A stretch of 64,000 nucleotides of DNA. It comes from Acanthaster planci. Its lineage: Eukaryota > Echinodermata > Asteroidea > Valvatida > Acanthasteridae. The stretch is taken from positions 722,335-786,334 of the forward strand of contig NW_019091417.1 of the NCBI RefSeq assembly GCF_001949145.1, given 5' to 3'. Positions 23,200 through 35,780 of the stretch are shown piece after piece. The first letter of the stretch is position 1. Each line of letters begins with the position of its first letter. Position numbers and translations under genes: made by a program. Below the pieces are notes generated by a model. It saw only the letters and a list, made by a program, of their open reading frames with translations. It was not told the DNA's origin and did not search any database.

Positions 23200-26100
23200 T
23201 CTCCAATGAGGAAATTGGTCAAAATTAATATTCCAAATTACCGGCGACTGGGCAGGCAGTCAGCGAAAGGCCAAGGAACGCGGAACCCCAAACGGTAAAC
23301 CGGCAGCTGCAGGCAGGCTACGTGACCGAAGTCAGAGACCAGTAAAAGGTAAGTTTACCGAAATGGAATAGAAGACTGGGTAGCAGACATAAATATCCAT
23401 ATTCTCCTTTGGACCCATGGATTCTGTGAAAATGTTGGTTTAAAGGCGCCCCCTTTGATGGCATAGTGATACCATGGAGAAATAAATCTCCATGGTGATA
23501 CCAAAGTCAGCAGCAAAGTTGATTTCAAGTTGATGGATTATGATCGTCTGAACACCAAATTCCACAGAATGGACTCTCCTGATGTTTTGTATGAGGGAAT
23601 AACAGAAAACAGTATTACGCTTCAGTGAGTCTGTATCTTTGTGTTTCACTTGCGTAATTAAAAAATGATATGACTTGAGAGGCTAGCTAAGTATAATTTT
23701 AATACCCTAGTAAATTTTATATCACTTGCATGGCTGCATGCATGTGGGGTAGTAGTTAAACGACCTTTACGACCTCAAGGTACAAGGGATTCTCAAATTA
23801 CATTACTTATCAATATATACAGCGTGAAGTCGATAGAGTGTCACTGTGTCACGATCCTCCATGACCAAAACTGATTGAGGGAACTGAAGCATCATACTGA
23901 AAAAAAAAGGAATTACAGAACTTGTTTTCATTTAATTATGAAAAATTATTGTTCAAGTAGTATTCTAGTGCAAATTGAGCGCCTGGTACCCATTTTGTCC
24001 GAGCCGAGGGGGCAGGTAATGAGCTATCGTCCGCTCGCACCCCCCTGTCCTAACTGTAACAGGTCACCTAGCCAATCGGACAGGTGCATATTTGCCTTAG
24101 GCATCCCAGCCGAACCAATCCACTGATTAAGAAGTTCATTGCTTTCCTAAACTTTAATAGGGTTAAGTCTATCACCGAATTTTTCTTTAATAGTTACCCA
24201 TGTTCAAATGATTTCTTACTTGTTTCACTTACCGACCCAGCCTCCTCCAGTACCAAATAACATGAGAACCACAGAATTTAACCATGGAAAGCCTATAGTT
24301 TTAAAGTCCGATCGTTGCGGATCAGTGGAAACTCAATGGCAATGCATATACATGTACTGATGTGAAGATAACTTAATTCTTGCAGATTATCATCCCTTCG
24401 ATTGCTATCATTGTTACTTCAGTTTCCTTATCTTCTATTTCATTTTATTTCATATTTTGTTTTGGTCTCATAGCTCACTCCCTCTTGATCCGAGCCCGGG
24501 GGGATCAGGCATTGAACAACACTTAAGCCTACCTTTTGATATGCCGACCATACATGCAAATTTATAAGCGATATAAGTGTATTATTGTTGCAGACTATAA
24601 TCAACGTTTAACGTTATGCATTAAAAGAAACCTTACTGGCACACATTTGAAACTTCGCTATTGTGATGTCCGAGAGCATGTAGAAGTTCTTTCCTTGCAT
24701 ATTTCTCTTTAAATGCTCTTCTAAGTGTCAATTATTTCTTTCCTTCAATCTTATGGCACTGCATGGCGTACCCTGTCAGCCACGGAACTAATTTTATGAT
24801 ACTGGTAAGACGCAGCGCTAGCTGTCTGTATCAAGTGAGATTGATAGTTGAGCGAGACTCAGTCAATAAGCTCATTATAGTACTGTATAGCACTGCAATA
24901 ACAGTCCATCAAATTATTCCATCTTTTGCAGTAATGTTTTCACTACTCATTAAAAAAGGACATACACTATTTTTTTCTCTTGTAGTTATATGACACTATA
25001 AAAATCGCAGCTGAGTGGCATTTATGCACTGTTAAGCAGTCACTGAAAGGTACCCTTTTCATTGGTAGGACACATTATGATTTTTGTGTGTTTCCGAACG
25101 AGGCAGAAAACCAATGAGAGCTTAGAGCCATGGGGGGGGGAGACCCTTCGCACTTGACGTCACCTTGAACTTTTGCCACTGTGAATCCAATATTTTCCAT
25201 CTTTTTTCCATTTTGTTTTATATTTGCATTTTTTAGGAAGGGGTGCTAAACAGTTTTTCCCGGAGGGCAATGAAACCCCCTAGCGCCCCACCCCGGGTAG
25301 AACCGCGCCTGCAAACAATATGATTAAATATACATTCTGCATGACTTACAGTCTCATTTTAACCCAGGTGTAATGAGAGGTTTTGATCATGCATCGTTCT
25401 TCTGGTACACATATATTGAGGAGTTGGAACCTAAAATTGTTTGCACTGGTTTGTCCCGTACTCAATCACGGTCGGCACTGTGACTTCCGATGTACGTAAA
25501 CTATATCTGTTGAGAAAAGACTGTTTTTCTATAAGTAAAAAACACATTAATCACAAATTTTCATTGTTTTATCATTACCTTTATGGATTAAGCGTCAAGC
25601 TGGTTTCATGGAAATAAGTATGACGTAATGTCCAGAATTAGAAGTAGCGAGATCAAGTCCGTTAGATTTATTTGTGCTTAATTAAACAGCATAACCAAAA
25701 CTGCGCTGAAGTAGATATAATGTACAACCAACACAGCAAAGGCTGAGGAAGTTCTTGTGAATTGTGATGCGTCAGTGGGGAAATCTGCAAACAGAACCAA
25801 TAATCAATTTATGACCAGAATTCGAGGACATTGACAGTACACGAAAATCAACAAATCGGTAAGTAGTTTTGGAAAATTGGACTGTATGAACACATCATTG
25901 TTGATATTTCATGCTCATAACACATGCCTGTCCATATTACTGTTCCAGCTTTCAGGCTGCGCTGACTGTATCTGGGGTCCTGTAGAAACCACAGTTGAAG
26001 AATGCACCTTCAGGGTGTCATGTCACATGACTCATAAACGCTACAACATAAAAATTGCCACTATTTTACCTATGATGCACATATGGCTGGCTGGCTGTGG

Positions 26101-27138
26101 CTGTCTAAAATAGTACATGTACCTGGTTTCGAGCTGACCTGTTGTTCAGTAAATAAATGCCTGTGAAGGTTGCAATATTGAGGTAGTGTGGCATTGATCG
26201 ATGACGGCAGCGTCAATCAACAATGAACGCTTTGACCCAAAGAAGGAGTGCAGTTGTTCCAGCAATTTATGAAGAAACAATCAACGTTTAAAAATTAATA
26301 ATGAATTGCATAATGATGTAATCATGACGTTATTCTAATTTTTAGCATTTTGATAAATTTTGTCCCAACAATTTCAAATTTTTCCCCAAAAGTCATTTTT
26401 CCTTGAATCATGAAAAAGATCTCATGAAAACAATTTTGAAAATATTTCATTTTATTAAGGTGATACCTTAAAAATGTTTACTGTATATATATTGAAAAAC
26501 TTATGTGATCATGTTGTGAAGTCACACTTGTTTGCGCATCTTACTTTCAGGACTGATGTTCTCGCAAAGTTTCAAGTTTATACACTGTCCCCTCTTAAAT
26601 TAAAGCTGTCGACAATTTTGAAAATAAAACAAGACGAACAACATTACGAAGAGGAAATAATACAAAACCAGTATAGGTGATGCGGGCTGAACGCAGTCAC
26701 CTTATTACGAGGGTCCCAAAGATCTGAGTGACAACTTGACAGAATTTCCTATTGATGTACTTCAGGGAACGACCCGGTAATTATCATACGCCTTTGAGGC
26801 AGTGCATATTGTAAAATCAAAGTCACTGCTGGAATACGCTGCGTTGATGCGGGCGCAGCCCAGTTTAAGCCGTATAGGCTACGCGTATCATCGTTGTGTG
26901 AGCTTTTCTCTACCATTGAGGGATGAAATAACCAACAAAGCAGCTGATAAAGTTTAAGCAGATGTACATGAAGGTGATTCAGTTGAGTACTGAAACAGGA
27001 ACTGAATTTAAGTGAGACAAGAAGAGAGACGGTTGCATTCCATAAATTTTCCTATTCATCCCGAAGTGATATCGCGGACGTACCAACTTTGCTGGTAACA
27101 AAGTGACGATCAATTTTCGTGGACTTTTCAACATCGCA
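23200..27138. other. PGK-GPCR divergent intergenic region, no gene seen
   Basis: The 3.9 kb between two divergent genes should hold the PGK promoter near 23200-23350. A small stem (ataccatggaga / tctccatggtgatacc) lies at about 23469-23504. Taaggtga-type ends at about 26457 and 26697 are weakly inverted. I recognise no coding exon. Confidence 0.5.
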
Positions 27139-28122
27139 ATGGAAACCATTTATTATCCAACAGCAGGGGCAGACACTAACCCTAACACCTCCTTGGAGGG
27201 GGATACCACCTCTGAAATTTTTTTGGAGATTTCTGCCGGTATCTTTCTGACAGTGGTAGTACTGATGAACTTTCTGCTCAATCCCCCGATGTTGTGCGTC
27301 TTGTATCGTGTCACCAGCATCCAACCAACGACCAAGATATTCATGGCTTCTCTCACCATGTCCGACTTGGGTACGGGAATTATCTGGCTCATAAGACTGC
27401 CAGGAGTTTTTGCCGGTAAGTGGCTGTTGGGCGATTTTCTCTGCGCGATATCCGGTGTTTTTGGATACATCTTTCAGTCACTCAATCTTCTTTCACTTGT
27501 TCTGCTAACTATCGATCGTTACATTGCTGTATCTCGTCCTCTGCGCTACCCTACATTGATGACAGTGTTCAGATCTAAAATCCTCATCTGTGCTAAGTGG
27601 ACAACGATCGTAATTGTTGGTATTCTGCTATACGGGATTTATCATCCACGGAGAGTCGAACAGTTAGGATCTCGTCAACTTTGCTCATGGAGGATGGATA
27701 ACGTTAGAGGAGTCTTCGGTCTTCTTGCGGTTGTTTTTTGGCAGACTGTCATAATCATTCTTTATCTGCGAATTTCCCTGATAGCCCGCAAACAAGCTCG
27801 ACGTATCGCTGCTGAAAACCAAGCAGATAATGGCCAGGGTGGGCACAGGATTAACACTAGATCCATCGCCACCATTGTCATCATAACAGGGACCCTAGTC
27901 ATCACTTGGATTCCAAATATCATCCTACTGTTAGTTCCTCTAGTCAACGGAAGTAGTCCCAATACTTACATTAACTACTTACTCACCTATTTTGCTACTG
28001 GCTTTGTAATCTCGAATTCCTGGCTTAATGTCATCATTTACTACTTGAGGAACAAGCAACTTCGTCGAGTAATGCTAGTCTTACTTTCAGACTGGCGGCA
28101 CAGGCTGGTGCAAAACTTTTGA
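27139..28122 (+). CDS. Class A (rhodopsin-family) GPCR, orphan, intronless coding region
   Basis: A single 327-codon frame; the first ATG is at 27139, and upstream in-frame triplets are non-ATG. Seven hydrophobic segments lie at about 33-57, 65-88, 100-126, 149-168, 191-214, 243-265 and 280-302. Family signatures: conserved TM2 Asp (SDLGTG, D76), TM3 Cys102 paired with ECL2 Cys182, DRY at 126-128 followed by IAVSRPLRYP, a basic ICL3, and TM6 TWIP (CWxP variant). Sequons lie at N16 in the N-tail and N270 in ECL3. Odd points: TM7 reads NVIIY instead of NPxxY, and TM1 has NPP near the usual GN position. It couples an extracellular ligand to G proteins at the plasma membrane; the ligand is unknown. 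It resembles lineage-expanded orphan receptors of marine deuterostomes (inference). A 5' non-coding exon could exist upstream. Confidence 0.9.
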   Translation: METIYYPTAGADTNPNTSLEGDTTSEIFLEISAGIFLTVVVLMNFLLNPPMLCVLYRVTSIQPTTKIFMASLTMSDLGTGIIWLIRLPGVFAGKWLLGDFLCAISGVFGYIFQSLNLLSLVLLTIDRYIAVSRPLRYPTLMTVFRSKILICAKWTTIVIVGILLYGIYHPRRVEQLGSRQLCSWRMDNVRGVFGLLAVVFWQTVIIILYLRISLIARKQARRIAAENQADNGQGGHRINTRSIATIVIITGTLVITWIPNIILLLVPLVNGSSPNTYINYLLTYFATGFVISNSWLNVIIYYLRNKQLRRVMLVLLSDWRHRLVQNF

Positions 28123-29041
28123 CATAATTAAAGTCCCTTTTTCCTAACCTTAGCATTTATGAAATCAGAGAGTGCCAACGCATGTCAGAAGACTGAGAAA
28201 GTTCAATACATCGTGAGGAAGTCAGTTTCACAGGTGACTCAACGTTGTTGGAAGCCCGGACAAGAAAAGACCATGCATCATAGTAGCATTCAGTAGACAC
28301 ACACAACCGATATCAAAAACAGTCCCCACCTGAAGTCGTGTCTTGCTACACTGTACTTTCTCTTTGTAGTTCTCGCCAGTAAAAATATGTCAGGAGGATA
28401 TACTCGTCCTTTGCTGTGGACAATATCCCACGGGGGGGGGTTACATATATACAATACTTTCTTTTAAAGGGGAAACTTCCATATAGCTGGGATAGTGTTG
28501 TATATGTCGCTCGGCCACAATCTTAGCGCTCCCAATCTGCAAAGGATACAAAATAGTTTTAAAACCTCCGAGGTTCGAAATGGGGAATACGTATTGCAAA
28601 ACAGGATGACATCCCTTGATCACTAGATAGCGTCCATAATTTCAGCACTGTACATCACATTACATCACGCGCTCAGTGCACAACGGATAAAAATCAACGT
28701 AATTTGTCAGGGGTGTATTGTCAATAGATGGTCATTTTTAGCAACAATTTCACAGACCTAAGTGCTATGACAGTGGTATAATTATTGAGATCAGAATTAT
28801 TTACAATTTTACCAACAAGGTTAACCCAGAGATGATTACTATAAGGAACCGGGTGTCTCAGCGGGGGGCTCTAAATACATGTATATGTGTCTGTTTTTCA
28901 CAATACATTGTAATTCTTTTACTTTCTTCCTTTTTTCCAAATTTTCATCGGATGCGAAGATTTGGGGGGGGGTGGTTAGGTGTGTCACATTGGTTGTACG
29001 AAACCAAGGTCTGCAAAATAGCTGCACTGATATGTTGTGCT
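28123..29041. other. Intergenic, no gene seen
   Basis: The region contains G-tracts at 28431-28440 and at about 28964-28972 and no recognisable exon. It ends where similarity to the downstream channel-gene duplicate begins (29042). Confidence 0.5.
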
Positions 29042-29663
29042 TGCAGAGTGCAAGACATAAAGGACTCTCCAGCATACTTATGGTTGACAACAAGTGAAAT
29101 GAATCAGTTGTAAACTAGCTCGCTTGAAACCGGTAATTAAAGGAGCCTTGCGCGTGGCGACAATGACGGATCTTGCTGTGACCTGACTCATTATCGATGA
29201 GGGGTGAAGTGGATAAGCCAAATACATAAAGTTACAATCAGGAAATAAGTTTCATTTTGTTCACTGTAAACAACGTAAATGTGTGGGTGCCCCTATAGAT
29301 ATCGTCCCATCTTGCATTATGCTCCAAGAATTTAAGATGTAAGCCCCATTAGAATAGACGAAGGCTTCCACTGTTCGTGTGCTAAGCTCACCTTGAAATA
29401 AAAATAATTATCTTTGAGCAAACGGATTACTGAATAAAATATTAATAAGAAAAAGAAAAAAAGATGTATTCAGCAAAAAGAATTGCCTACACCGTAGGTT
29501 AATAATATTTGATATGGTTTTCTGAGGATGTACAAAATCTACAAACAACAGGATTTGGAATATGCATACTTTATACAATTTCATGTGCAACATTAACTAA
29601 GTAGGACATGAGGTCAGTCAGCGTATCCGATGATAAACAAGGGCATTTTTGAAAAAAAAAACA

Positions 29664-32600
29664 CTATTTCCTTTTGCCCGTGATTCTCTGACAGAAATTC
29701 TTAAGAAGTGTGAGGCCCAACAAATGGTACACAGCAAGATAATCCAAGAATTCAAACACGGTCAGGACACTTGCTCCAAGCAGCAGGCCCAGCTCGCCTC
29801 CAATGTCACCTAGAAGGGAAAAAATACATGGTTTTCCTTCAGCAAACACTGACCATTTCATTTGACAGGGTGTAAAGATGAACTTACAGTGGGTAAATCG
29901 ATCACAGGCAACTTAATTTCGAAATGAATAATTCACACTGACTAATGTGACATTGTGTCACAAGTGATTACAAATGGTGCATCTTACTTGTTAATTTGGC
30001 GAAATCGTAGGCCTCTTTATGTTCGATGACTGTTACTCTCATGTCCTCAATATAGACATACAGATCTACAATATTGTTTCTGAAAATAGAAAATAGGAAT
30101 ATGTCTCAGTTTTCCAGAATGTAAGACTGAGGGCATTGTGCGGCAGAGCATGGGCATGACGTCTGGATCAGGGAAATGCGGTTTAGCTACAGAAACGTCT
30201 CACAGCTGGAAAGTGTCGTGGAAACATTGCAATTTGCACCCTGCTCCGTCCAACAGCACAAATTTAATATTATAATAAATTTTCACAAAATAAAGGCGTG
30301 AATGACAATTTATGTTCGACAAGGGGAGATTCTAACGCTAATACGATCGAACTGCTTTTGAAATCCGTGTTACCCAAGAGTGCGTTTGTCTGGTTAATCT
30401 CAGAAATGGAGAGAAATAAGGCAGTCGTCATAATGCTTAAGTGCAACTAAAATGTCATCCTCAAACGAGAGATTCATTGTTGATGAGTATATGTACCAGT
30501 ACTGTCGCAAACAGAATCCATTTTCGGCACAACGAGAAGAAGAGTGAAATGGAGGACTAATTCAGTGACAGTGGAATGAAATGAAATTGGACCTAACCTG
30601 AGTTCTTCCGCAGTCATGTTGTATTTGGCACTCAGTTTTGGTATGGCATACTGCGCGGGCGTGGCTGTGTGACTCACGCGAGTCATGTATTGTTCCTCAG
30701 TGCAAGGCATATTACAAGTGCAATTCACACCAACTGAAAGGAAAGAATTTAATCACGCATATCATTTGAGCAACGAGCCCAAAATGTCGAGCAAATTAAA
30801 TTCATTAGACGAAATTTTATACTTGACTTTTCCAAAAAAGGGTGGGTAGAAAAACAGAAATTTATGACGGTCAAAAGAACTCTGTCAAACCGACCATCGT
30901 AATCGAGACAAAATTATTTCCTTCAAATCTGACCGAAACATCCAGTTAAGCTTTAACTAAAACCAAACATTGGGGAATCCGCACTGACTGCTTTCACATA
31001 TTAATGTAAGTTCGTCCGCATAACATGACTCCTCACCTAAAGCATTGAATCCACACGCTGCAGCCGTCGCGAAATCGCAGACTTCTTGATCTCCTCCTAA
31101 GGAGCACAAAGGTCACAATTTTAGTTCATGTCAAAATGAAACTGCATATCTTCACCGTTAATATCAGCCCAAACATTTTTGCTTGTCAAAACTCTTGTAT
31201 ACTCTTGTATTCTTGATACTCTAAACAACAAAGGGAACAGTTTTTGAATACCGTTCAGCGTAAAATGCACCTCGTGCATTTTTTTGGCAACATGATGAAC
31301 AGGGAGGCGTGTGTCTCTTTTCCGCTCAGGCATGATTGTTTGGTAAGCTATCTGTTACATTCTTATCCAAGGTAAACCGTCTGGAAGCGGAACCTATTTA
31401 TCTCGGTTGTTTGCGTGTGCAATTACAAACACACTAAAATCACATTTTCACCAATGAGGGAACATGCACACTACTCTTGATGCTAGACAACGCATAGATG
31501 TTACCACACCAAGCAGCTCACCTGACATCCACGCCATGTAACATCCACATTCCTCCAAGACAGCATCGGCCATACATTCAAGCAAGCACGTATTTGGTGT
31601 GTAGGTGGCGAAGTACTTCAGACCGTCGTCTGTGCAGTTCGTCACATACGGGTATTTTTTGGCATTAATCTGAAATGAAAAGCACTTGCTTACTACCGGT
31701 TTTATACTCACTCCCTTACTTAAACTTATAACAAATCCCAAGACCAACTTTTTATTTACACATCAAATAAACATTAAAATAAGTGAATAAACAATTAAAC
31801 CTGCAACAGAAACATTTCATATTTTCCAAATGCTAAGACTGTATTAAAAGTGAAGATTGGTCAATGTGTGGTCAATCACATTTCAAATTCTATTATTATT
31901 TTACAATGGTCAACGTTGACACTCTGGATGACCGGGGGGGGGTTAATGCAACTTACTATTCTTTTGGTAAGGGGTACGATAGTAGTGAAGCCAGGCGCTG
32001 CTTGGATAATGCCAGGGTTGACGAATGTAGCCCAGTCATATCGACTATGGATCAAAATCTGGAATGTGCAAGGGAGCGTATGTTTTGCTGGCATGAGTTG
32101 TTAAAGAAACATAATTATATATGCTCATTGTTACATTACATTAGTAGCCGTGGGTAGACCACTCGTTGCAGTGTTCATACCTGCTTAATAAAAATGCTAA
32201 TTAAAATGCATCCTGCACAGACTTGAGCATTTTTATTAAGCAGGTATGAACACTGCAACGAGTGGTCCAACCACGGCTACTAATGTAATGTGACAATGAG
32301 CATCGCAGGAAGGGGCGAGGAAGCGCTCCCCCCCCCCCCAAGAAAAAGAAAGGGGATGGTGATGTGATAGAAACAGACTCACAAACACAAAAAGGAGAAG
32401 GGGGAAAATCTTAAAGATTCTGAAAAAAAACTCTGAATTCATCTCCTTCCCTCGTCGATGGTTTGTCACTTTGCTGCTGAGTGTTTCCTCCCCCTAAATA
32501 ATGCTGGCCACGCCCTTTGTGAAGGGGCACGCCTTTACACGACATTAACGTAGCATGAAGAAGGTTATGAGTGCGAATCTGTCGAATCGAAAGCAGCCAT

Positions 32601-35305
32601 TAAGAACGCTTTTGCGCATGCAGCATGCCCATTGTGAAGTTTCAAGACACACCACAGAAGCGACATACCCTAAATCCAGCCGTATCGAACGGTGTAGCTA
32701 TGTATTCGTGTTGCTCAAGGTTTAATCGCAGCCACAACCCTTCCTCCGAGGTGGAGTCATTTGCCACGTAAGGTGACTCACCACCCCCAGGTTGCCTGTC
32801 GTCTCCCCCGTTGAATGTGAAGCACGGACCAAAGTCTGTCCAGGTCATCTGTACAAATTCGAAGGAAAAGTACATTGAACCTTACTTCAGCTAAAAGTAC
32901 ATGTGCATGTACCGACTACCTAGAGTGGCGCGATACAAGAGCACGGCGGAGCCAAAACCACGCGGGGACAAAAAAAAACCACTCAGTGGACAAGCGTAGA
33001 TTCACAAAGTAAAGCTTTCGATGTAACTGTTAGTGTTTTGATCTTCAAGTAAACTTGCGATGAGTTTTTTTAAGCAAGTGCCTTCAAAGCCGACAAGGGG
33101 TGGGCTCAGTTCATTAATAGCGCCAGAAACTCCGAACAAATGATGCGTGCATGAAATCGTGTTTAAGTATAAATGATTGTCACTTTGGCAACGAGCTCTT
33201 TTTTTCAACCACAAATGTATTATTCACGTACTCGTATAAGAGTTGAAATTTAAGTTGGTCTTGCTTTTGAAAATGTTAACAAAGTACCAGCTAACCTCAA
33301 AGTCTTGTGGACCGCAGGTGAAGCTTTGCTTCCATCGACATTCCAGTAACATATCCTCGATCCTGTGCCCCCATCTCGTGCTAAGTTCTTCTGAATCCCA
33401 CTCAGGGAAGGTAAGATTCTCGTAGTCAGGAGAAGTAACATCCACTTCGTTTTGGGGGAAAGAAGTGGTGGTTAAGAAAGGAAGTAGGTGAGGAACCAAA
33501 GACTCCCATCCAGACTCGATGACGGCTGACTTCTTGAAAGCGTTGTAGTTACAGATGGTGATAGCTGGGAGGGTCAGATTGGACACAGGCATGTAGCTCA
33601 ATGATGTGGTGGTGTCAAACTCAAAGAAAGTGCGAAAGTGGTCGGCGGTGAGAATGATGAAGCCGGTCCAAGCAGCCAAGAAGAGAATCAGCCATATGAA
33701 GCTGGGGATGGACCAAACAACAAAGTGACTTTCCGCCAAAATATTTTCATTAGTTCAAATTGAAAACATAAGTCAACTTGGCACTCGATCAAAGTTGAAC
33801 CAAATTCACACTCTTCAGCCGATCCAATTTTACTTCATTCTTACTTTTTTTGCATTTAAAGTGAACCTATTTCGCAGGTGCACTCAGCTAAATTTCTTTA
33901 TGTCGTCACCAATGATAAACTGACGTGGAATGGTCATATCTCTTTTCGTACTGCAATTATCTTTAGTAACTCTGGTATTAAGTCATTCGTTTCTGCTTTG
34001 TTCTTTTAAGGCCTCTTCTCTGGAATCTCAGAAAGTACTATGCAGTATGCACGAATTAAGGTAAAAACACTGCGAATTGCAAAATCTTGTTTCAATGCAC
34101 GTTGGCAATGGAAAAATTTACACAAAATTTGAAAATTTTTTTCGAACCAAAATCAAGCACCTGTATATTAGGCTTATACGTCTGCACAAGCTTCAGAAAG
34201 ACTGCATCGAATCAAGACTGCAATTAGCCTGTACATAATTTAGGCCACTGGCAGTGGCTAACGATAATGGAATATTGGCATAATCGCAAACACCAGGACG
34301 GGACGCGGACCATGCAGGAGACGAGCAAAATGAAATGACTTCATTAAAGACAATACAGGTAGTAATAAATTGGCACGAGCGACAGTTTGGAGTTCGACGC
34401 TGAAGTAATTATCTGTATTTAATGTTGAAAACACTTTCAAAGAAGGGGCGCCATGATGACGCAGCTGACACGAATTCTAAAAGGGTTTTGAAAATGAAAC
34501 CACCCTCACAGGCCATTATAACAGAAGCTGAAGAGTAGGGAGGCATAAAAAGGTTACATTGGCCTCAAATTTTAATACAATACAATGCAGTACAATAACT
34601 ACATGTTGTTTCTACATATAACGACTAATTCTTTAGCTGAAGGTAACCCACGTCTGTTGTCTTTTCCCCTAGTATAATATCGATTGAGTTGTTGGTTTAA
34701 AATCGCCATAATGCCCTTTGTTGTTTTTCTCAAGAAAGCGATGGGAAATATAAATGACAACTTATGGGGACAGCTGTGTTACCCTTCCTTCCAAAGGGGG
34801 TCTATAAAGCTTCAACCCTCAGACAGGCCATAACAAAATGCACAAAGAAATGTCCAAATCCCCCAACAAAGAAACCATTTCGGTCTCCCCATAGCCCTAT
34901 TTGGTTTTGGATTTGTCCTTGACGTGTTTTTCATTCGCACAAGACAAGTGTTGGAGTGTCTGGCTGTCATTCTTTGACCAAAACGTTCAAATGTCGCCCT
35001 GTACAATCTGGGTATACTCACCGTCTGCATATGTGATATTTGGAGTTCGCGACGTACTTGATACCGTGCAAGGATGTTTCAGACGTGAAATCCCTGAACA
35101 ATAACACCCTCTTGTTCCTGACTTCCAGTCTGTCAGGATCATCAGCTGTTCGACATACCCCTCTCCGTTTGGTTGTCTCCTCGTGGTCCACACTCCTTGA
35201 TGCACTGTCCGCGATTTCAAAGTCCGACTCCTCAACTGAGCCTGGCATAGGGCCTACTGCCCCACCGTTCGAAAGTGCCTGAATACGGGCAGACGGCTTT
35301 ACCAT
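29664..35305 (-). CDS. ASIC/degenerin-type sodium channel subunit, copy A (9 exons, complete)
   Basis: Exons: 35305-35022, 33701-33296, 32848-32669, 32058-31957, 31669-31522, 31096-31037, 30733-30598, 30079-29988, 29809-29664 (TAG). 1554 nt = 517 aa, all phases closing. Trimeric proton- or ligand-gated cation channel subunit of the plasma membrane (family knowledge). Visible: intracellular N-tail with the His-Gly gating motif (FRDFTSETSLHGIKYV, H80-G81), TM1 at about 96-118, NLTLPAITICNYNAF, WTDFGPCFTFN, the palm block APGFTTIVPL, YPYVTNC, the cysteine-rich thumb (TCLLEC..EECGCYM), CTCNMPC, and TM2 with the GAS selectivity filter at 481-483 (GLLLGASVLTVFEFLDYL). I count 14 extracellular cysteines in the ASIC order. 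The closest subtype is ASIC-like; the gating stimulus cannot be read from sequence. Confidence 0.94.
32121..32303. repeat. Near-perfect palindrome, 78-bp arms, channel copy A intron 3
   Basis: Arm 32121-32198 is the reverse complement of 32226-32303 with only a few mismatches. A 40-bp core (ccactcgttgcagtgttcat and onward to the loop) is perfect. The loop is 27 nt. In copy B the right arm has a counterpart (about 48330-48395) but the left arm has none; unrelated sequence lies there. The left arm therefore seems to have arisen by a local inverted duplication in copy A. Confidence 0.85.
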
Positions 35306-35780
35306 GGCCACGAAGTGTATAAACTTCGGGGATGATTTTTAATCGCAACAGACTCTATAACCTGAACTACGTGTGAACTGGCACAGACCACAAGTTCAGA
35401 GTTGTGGTCAGGAGGGTCCTTCATCCACAAAGCACACGCTACCTTTTCAATTAAGGAACGGTTGATTGATCACTAGCGTAAAATCACACAGCGAAAGCCA
35501 AATAGAGCACAATTAGGTGGGCACGGTGGCATAGCAACTAGTGTCACCAGACTGACGCATTTCGTTGGTTAATGTAGGTCAACGCAAAGGCGAGTACATA
35601 CGCGTATCCATTTCCAGGATTTCAATATCGCCCGAAATAAAAATAGTTTACTCATCCTGAGATTTCGAGATGAAATATTCCCTTTGAGCAAACATTTCTC
35701 ACAATAAGATGCTCCAGCATGTGGATCCTTAACTGTGATTACTACCTGGAGGACATAACGAACGGCTTAGGGGTATAATT

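Larger units (their letters stand above)
29042..35780. repeat. Segmental duplication, copy A (6.7 kb, direct)
   Basis: Similarity to 42353-53115 starts at gagtgcaagacata and ends near tgtgattactacctgg. It covers one complete channel gene with its 5' and 3' flanks. Order, orientation and all nine exons correspond. Copy B is longer because of a LINE insertion, an intron-4 tandem duplication and about 1 kb extra in intron 1. Confidence 0.85.

Noticed and set aside
26455-26705. Possible inverted ends taaggtga / tcacctta
   Set aside because: Eight bases only; arms do not extend.
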